This document shows, piece by piece, positions 5,118 to 8,458 of a stretch of 8,458 nucleotides of DNA. The notes under the pieces are model-generated. The model saw only the letters and a list, made by a program, of their open reading frames with translations, was not told where the DNA came from and searched no databases. Positions within the stretch are counted from its first letter, which is position 1. Every line of letters begins with the position of its first letter. Both the position numbers and the translations under genes were made by a program. Origin of the DNA: Chlamydiota bacterium (GTDB lineage: Bacteria; Auribacterota; UBA3054; B51-G9); assembly GCA_003648225.1 (NCBI GenBank), contig QMOL01000118.1, positions 1-8,458 of the forward strand, written 5' to 3'.

Positions 5118-6221
5118 TCAAGTATCGAGTTCTCCATTATTTAGTCCTGTTGGCAAAGCGGCGGGTTGCTGAACAGTACTTTCAACATTGATAAATTCCC
5201 TTTTTTCCGCTGATTCGATTAAAGCAATCATAACATCCAAAACATGATAAGCCAGTTCCCCGCTACAACGATTTTTACGATTATATTTAATAGCGTAAGC
5301 CATGTCAGCGACACCGATACTTCGCATATTATCAGTATAAGTATGAGAAAGCTGAACATTCTGCCATCCGTCATCGCCCGGTTTATTTATTTTCACCGGT
5401 CCTCCGAAGCCGTTTGGATCAGGAACCTGTAAGCTGCCTTTTTTGCCGTGAATTTCTATATTATGGTTACTGTGATGCCACACATCAAAACTCATTACTA
5501 AAGTTATCAGCGCGTCATTTTGGAACTCAAGTGTTCCGGCAATATGAGTTGGAACTTCAACAGGGAGGATTTTTCCATTTTGCCCTTTGGAAGTGGCGAT
5601 CCGCTCCTTAAAAGGTGTTGCTGATAAAGCACACACGCGTTTAACGGGTCCAATTAAATTAACAAGCGCGGTAATATAATAAGGTCCCATATCCATCAAT
5701 GGTCCACCGCCTTCCAAATAATAAAAGCCCGGATTGGGATGCCAACTTTCATGACCATGGCACATCATAAAAGCAGTTCCCGCGACAGGTTTTCCGATTT
5801 CACCGTCATCGATGATTTTGCGGCATGTTTGTATTCCGCCGCCGAGAAATGTATCCGGAGCGCAACCGACGAGAAGATTTTTTTCTTTAGCTAGTTGGAG
5901 AACTTTTTTACCATCACTGCGGGAAATAGCGAAAGGTTTTTCGCAATACACATGTTTACCTGCCTGCAAAGCTTTTATATTTACTTCTGTATGAGCTTGT
6001 GGAGTTGTAAGGTTAAGAATGATATTTATGTTTTCATTTTGCAATAGTTCATCAATGGACATATTCTGTATATTATGCGCATCTGCTTTTGTTTTTGCAG
6101 CATTCATATTTATATCCGCACAAGCTGTTATTTTCATTATTGGAAAATTTTTAGCTGCGATAAGATATGCTTCGCTGATATTTCCGCATCCTATAATTCC
6201 GACATTAATTTTTTTTGACAT
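5118..6221 (-). CDS. Gfo/Idh/MocA family oxidoreductase
   Basis: NAD(P)-dependent dehydrogenase of the glucose-fructose oxidoreductase/inositol dehydrogenase family, 367 residues, a typical length. The N-terminal Rossmann domain has the dinucleotide loop VGIIGCGNIS (7-16) and an acidic D36 at the end of the second strand, which favours NAD over NADP. LNLTTPQAH (69-77) and AGKHVYCEKPFAIS (87-100) follow, with the family EKP motif at 94-96. The C-terminal alpha/beta domain carries GGGPLMDMGPYYITALVNL (171-189). The histidine usual in the D-x-G-x-H motif is Y181 here, a variant I associate with ThuA-linked subfamilies. No Tat or Sec signal is present, so the enzyme is cytoplasmic. The start is ATG at 6221, 15 bp after the exporter stop, with only a weak GAGA. 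The sugar substrate cannot be told; pairing with the ThuA-like gene suggests a disaccharide or polyol. Confidence 0.93.
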   Translation of the reverse strand: MSKKINVGIIGCGNISEAYLIAAKNFPIMKITACADINMNAAKTKADAHNIQNMSIDELLQNENINIILNLTTPQAHTEVNIKALQAGKHVYCEKPFAISRSDGKKVLQLAKEKNLLVGCAPDTFLGGGIQTCRKIIDDGEIGKPVAGTAFMMCHGHESWHPNPGFYYLEGGGPLMDMGPYYITALVNLIGPVKRVCALSATPFKERIATSKGQNGKILPVEVPTHIAGTLEFQNDALITLVMSFDVWHHSNHNIEIHGKKGSLQVPDPNGFGGPVKINKPGDDGWQNVQLSHTYTDNMRSIGVADMAYAIKYNRKNRCSGELAYHVLDVMIALIESAEKREFINVESTVQQPAALPTGLNNGELDT

Positions 6222-6236
6222 TATAATTTCTCATTG

Positions 6237-8057
6237 TTATGTAGTTACAGTTTCGCTTTCTATTTCTTTCCCATACTGCATCAGGCAAAGGTTATAATAA
6301 ATTCCTTTTTGAGCAAAAAGTTTTTCGTGAGATCCACGTTCAAGGATTTGACCATTATCAAGCACAATTATCTCATCAACTTTTTTAATTGTGTTTAATC
6401 TGTGAGCAATAATAATGCTTGTCCGACCTTTCATCAATGTTTCAATAGCATTTTGAATAAGTGACTCCGTTGCCGGATCGACATTACTTGTTGCTTCATC
6501 AAGAATAAGTACTTTCGGATCATGAGCGAGCGCGCGCGCGAAGCAGATCAACTGTCTTTGTCCCGCGGACAGAGTAGCGCCTCTTTCCGCCATAATTTCA
6601 TCAAAGCCGTCATTCAATTTATTAATAAAAGAATCTGCCTGAACCATTTTAGCGGCGTGCATAAGTTTTTCATTTGAGATATTTTCATCACCGAGAGTTA
6701 TGTTGTCGGCAACATTTCTGCTAAAGACAAACGCGTCCTGAAGAACGATAGCGACATGTTTTCTTAAATCCTCAAACTTCCAGTTTTTAACATCTGAATT
6801 GTCGAGTTTTACAATTCCGGAATTAGTGTCATAGAATCTGCAAATCAAATTAATGATTGAAGTTTTTCCCGCGCCTGTGGGACCAACGATAGCCACGCTT
6901 TTCCCGGGTTCGATTTTAAAGGAAACATTTTTAAGAACATCTGTTTCTTCTGTATAACCGAAAGTCACATTTTCGAATTCAACGAGCCCTTTTGACTCTG
7001 AATGCGAACCGGCTGTGGAAATATTTTCCTGAATCTCAGGTTTTTCGTTGAGAAGATTGAATATTCTTTCCGCGGCAGCCATTGAACTTTGAATAATATT
7101 GAATCTCTGTGTCATATTTACAACCGGTCCGAACATATATCCGATATAGAGTAGAAAAGCGACAAGTGTGCCTATAGACATTGTGCTGTGCATGATTGAT
7201 ATTCCGGCAAAAACGATTACGAGGGCGGTACTCACACTTGTAATGACATCGATTAGTGGTCTGAAAATTCCGAAAACAACGAGTTGTTTTATTCCCGCGT
7301 TATAGTAATTTAGATTTGTTTTATAATAATCTTCTCTGCGGCGTTTTTCCTGTCTGAAAGCCTGAATAATTTTAACTCCGGAAATATCTTCCGTAAGCAT
7401 CGCGTTCAGCCGTGCGAGATATTTTCTAATATCTCTGAAAACTCTTCTTACTTTTTTCTTAAAGATCATTGCCACGATTAGAAAGACCGGCAAGAGAGAA
7501 AACGAAATCAAAGCCAGTCGCCAGTCAAGCATAAGCAAAACAACAATACTGCCGAAAAACATTAAAATATCTTTAAGTGAAGCGACTAATATTGTGGAGA
7601 ACATTTCATTTATCGCTTCAACATCGTTTGTAACCCTTGTAACCAGCCGGCCGACAGGATTTTTATCAAAATACGAGAGCGATAATTTGTTAAGATGTTC
7701 AAATGTTTGTGTTCGAAGAATAAGCATTGCCCGTTGACCCATAATTTGAGTAACGATCACATGACCATACTCGCAGATTGTTTTTATGAAAAGAACTGCA
7801 ACAATAATAATTGCAAGATACATCACACCTGAAATTCTTGAATCATCCGGAATCGTTTTATCATCAATATATTTATCAATGCCGAGTTTAAAAAAGTATG
7901 GAACCAGTAACTGTAAAGCACTTGAAAGTAAGAGAAAAACGGTTGCCAGAACAAACAACTTCTTGTATGGCAGGATATAACGAAGAACTTTCTTCATCAA
8001 TTTCCAGTCATAAACCTTTCCAAGGTTTTCTTCGTTATGTATGTTTTCGTGCGGCAC
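6237..8057 (-). CDS. ABC exporter, fused permease and ATPase
   Basis: A 606-residue half-transporter of the type I exporter (MsbA/multidrug/lipid) class, acting as a homo- or heterodimer in the inner membrane. Residues ~20-330 form the six-helix membrane domain. The ATPase domain has an aromatic A-loop Y368, Walker A GPTGAGKTS (392-400), Q-loop Q440, signature LSAGQ (496-500), Walker B VLILDEATS with D520 and E521, and switch H552. All catalytic residues are intact, so it should be active. No peptidase or binding-protein domain is present, so export rather than uptake is expected; the cargo is unknown. The start is GTG at 8057, which keeps the N-terminal LGKVYDWKLMKKVLRYILPY segment typical of the family; ATG at 7997 is the alternative. 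There is no Shine-Dalgarno, and an octamer array lies 8 bp upstream. It heads the probable operon with the oxidoreductase and ThuA-like genes. Confidence 0.95.
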   Translation of the reverse strand: MPHENIHNEENLGKVYDWKLMKKVLRYILPYKKLFVLATVFLLLSSALQLLVPYFFKLGIDKYIDDKTIPDDSRISGVMYLAIIIVAVLFIKTICEYGHVIVTQIMGQRAMLILRTQTFEHLNKLSLSYFDKNPVGRLVTRVTNDVEAINEMFSTILVASLKDILMFFGSIVVLLMLDWRLALISFSLLPVFLIVAMIFKKKVRRVFRDIRKYLARLNAMLTEDISGVKIIQAFRQEKRRREDYYKTNLNYYNAGIKQLVVFGIFRPLIDVITSVSTALVIVFAGISIMHSTMSIGTLVAFLLYIGYMFGPVVNMTQRFNIIQSSMAAAERIFNLLNEKPEIQENISTAGSHSESKGLVEFENVTFGYTEETDVLKNVSFKIEPGKSVAIVGPTGAGKTSIINLICRFYDTNSGIVKLDNSDVKNWKFEDLRKHVAIVLQDAFVFSRNVADNITLGDENISNEKLMHAAKMVQADSFINKLNDGFDEIMAERGATLSAGQRQLICFARALAHDPKVLILDEATSNVDPATESLIQNAIETLMKGRTSIIIAHRLNTIKKVDEIIVLDNGQILERGSHEKLFAQKGIYYNLCLMQYGKEIESETVTT

Positions 8058-8065
8058 TTGTTTTA

Positions 8066-8110
8066 GGATTGTTGGATTGTTGGATTGTTGGATTGTTGGA
8101 TTGTTGGATT
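8066..8110. repeat. Tandem octamer array GGATTGTT, 5.6 copies
   Basis: Perfect head-to-tail copies of GGATTGTT (CCAACAAT on the minus strand) end 8 bp upstream of the exporter GTG start. The unit is not a multiple of three, and the array lies in the expected 5' leader of the exporter mRNA. Copy-number slippage could change leader length. Confidence 0.95.
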
Positions 8111-8127
8111 ATTAGTCCCCTTTTTAA

Positions 8128-8170
8128 GGTCTCTGACCCCGCGGATGCCGGGGGGGGTGCCCTTTAGGGC
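8128..8170. repeat. Cluster of three small GC-rich palindromes
   Basis: Three consecutive dyads are packed into 43 bp: GGTC-TCT-GACC (8128-8138), CCCC...GGGG around CCGCGG (8137-8157, including a run of eight Gs at 8150-8157), and GCCC-TTTA-GGGC (8159-8170). It stands out against AT-rich flanks and resembles a REP-like element, with weak resemblance to the 43-bp repeat but no clear match. Confidence 0.55.
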
Positions 8171-8242
8171 GGGGGATGTCATTATGGATTAAATCGGGTT
8201 ATTATTCGTTAAAGTATTTATTAAGTCTATTATCGATCAAAT

Positions 8243-8271
8243 ATTGTACTATATTCTTTATCAAAAGTCTA
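8243..8271 (-). promoter_or_regulatory. Candidate promoter for the exporter operon
   Basis: On the minus strand, TAGACT (four of six consensus bases) and TACAAT (five of six) are separated by 17 bp. Transcription would start near 8236, leaving a leader of about 180 nt that includes the GC-rich palindromes and the octamer array. The -35 is weak, so confidence is modest. Confidence 0.4.
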
Positions 8272-8272
8272 T

Positions 8273-8301
8273 TTGACAATGGCATATTTTTTTGATATAC
8301 T
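8273..8301 (+). promoter_or_regulatory. Near-consensus sigma70 promoter facing the right edge
   Basis: TTGACA (8273-8278), 17 bp, then TATACT (8296-8301) matches the consensus at 11 of 12 positions. Transcription should begin near 8308 and run rightwards. No substantial gene follows inside the window, so it probably serves a gene beyond the edge or a small RNA. ATGGCA (8279-8284) and TGCCAT (8304-8309) form a dyad around the -10 box, a possible operator. Confidence 0.7.
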
Positions 8302-8398
8302 CTTGCCATAGTTTGTTTGTAAATTAATTTTTGTGTGTCGAAGTAATAAATACTTTAGGCTGTCTTATGATTACAAATTTATTATATTATAAAAAAGC

Positions 8399-8446
8399 GT
8401 TCGCCTGTTCGCCTGTTCGCCTGTTCGCCTGTTTGCCTGTTTGCTA
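8399..8446. repeat. Tandem octamer array GTTCGCCT, about 6 copies
   Basis: There are four exact copies of GTTCGCCT (8399-8430), one GTTTGCCT (8431-8438) and a degenerate GTTTGCTA (8439-8446). The gradient of decay to the right suggests expansion from the left. It lies about 90 bp downstream of the rightward promoter's expected start site. The unit length equals that of the other array (8066-8110), but the sequences are unrelated. Confidence 0.95.
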
Positions 8447-8458
8447 ACTTCTTTGAAA

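Noticed and set aside
5017..5121. N-terminal extension of the ThuA-like protein
   Set aside because: The extension encodes the inverted palindrome pair; family proteins begin at the MKKKALITWGG segment, which has its own AAGGA.
6526..6542. CG-rich alternating run in the exporter gene
   Set aside because: Explained by codons for the FARALA segment after the ABC signature; no independent signal.
7898..8167. Plus-strand 89-codon ORF with repeated LLDCWIVG
   Set aside because: Antisense to the exporter start and then a translation of the octamer array; a repeat artefact.
8367..8447. A 26-codon ORF through the octamer array after the rightward promoter
   Set aside because: More than half of it is a translation of the tandem repeat and it has no good ribosome-binding site; not supportable as a gene.

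Overview
The window comes from an AT-rich bacterial chromosome (estimated by eye at well under 45% G+C) with short, structured, repeat-filled spacers. Seven protein genes are convincing. Most lack a clear Shine-Dalgarno sequence, although sigma70-type promoters are close to consensus. The Gfo/Idh/MocA plus ThuA pair, the TPR style and the many palindromic intergenic elements fit an uncultivated member of the PVC group (Lentisphaerae/Kiritimatiellae-like) or a similar environmental lineage. This placement is inference; there is no rRNA or marker gene to prove it.

Plus-strand half (1-3868). A 324-base leader region holds a GC-rich 43-bp repeat, three ~20-bp direct repeats and a perfect TTGACA-N17-TATAAT promoter. 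This promoter drives a YhcC/TIGR01212-type radical SAM protein (325-1278). The next spacer (1279-1512) is a chain of hairpins ending in an inverted second copy of the 43-bp repeat, so the radical SAM gene is bracketed by inverted repeats. Then come an aldose 1-epimerase-family enzyme (1513-2391), a membrane-anchored TPR protein (2405-3304) and an unrecognised two-helix membrane protein (3344-3868), closely spaced and probably co-transcribed.

Convergence zone (3869-4362). This is decayed-looking non-coding DNA with an inverted repeat pair. A strong hairpin with a T-tract terminates the minus-strand operon. On the plus strand, directly after that hairpin, sits the best ribosome-binding site of the window, opening a doubtful 105-residue ORF.

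Minus-strand half (8057-4363). A probable operon runs leftwards: a full-length ABC exporter (8057-6237), a Gfo/Idh/MocA oxidoreductase 15 bp later (6221-5118), and a ThuA-like protein (5016-4363) after a 101-bp spacer containing a pair of inverted REP-like palindromes. The oxidoreductase and ThuA protein probably modify a sugar or sugar derivative; the exporter's cargo cannot be read from sequence.

Right end (8058-8458). This is non-coding: an octamer tandem array next to the exporter start, a GC-rich palindrome cluster, two back-to-back promoter candidates, and a second, unrelated octamer array at the edge. No complete novel defence or mobile system is visible. The most unusual signals are the repeat architecture and the hairpin/RBS arrangement at 4079-4128.
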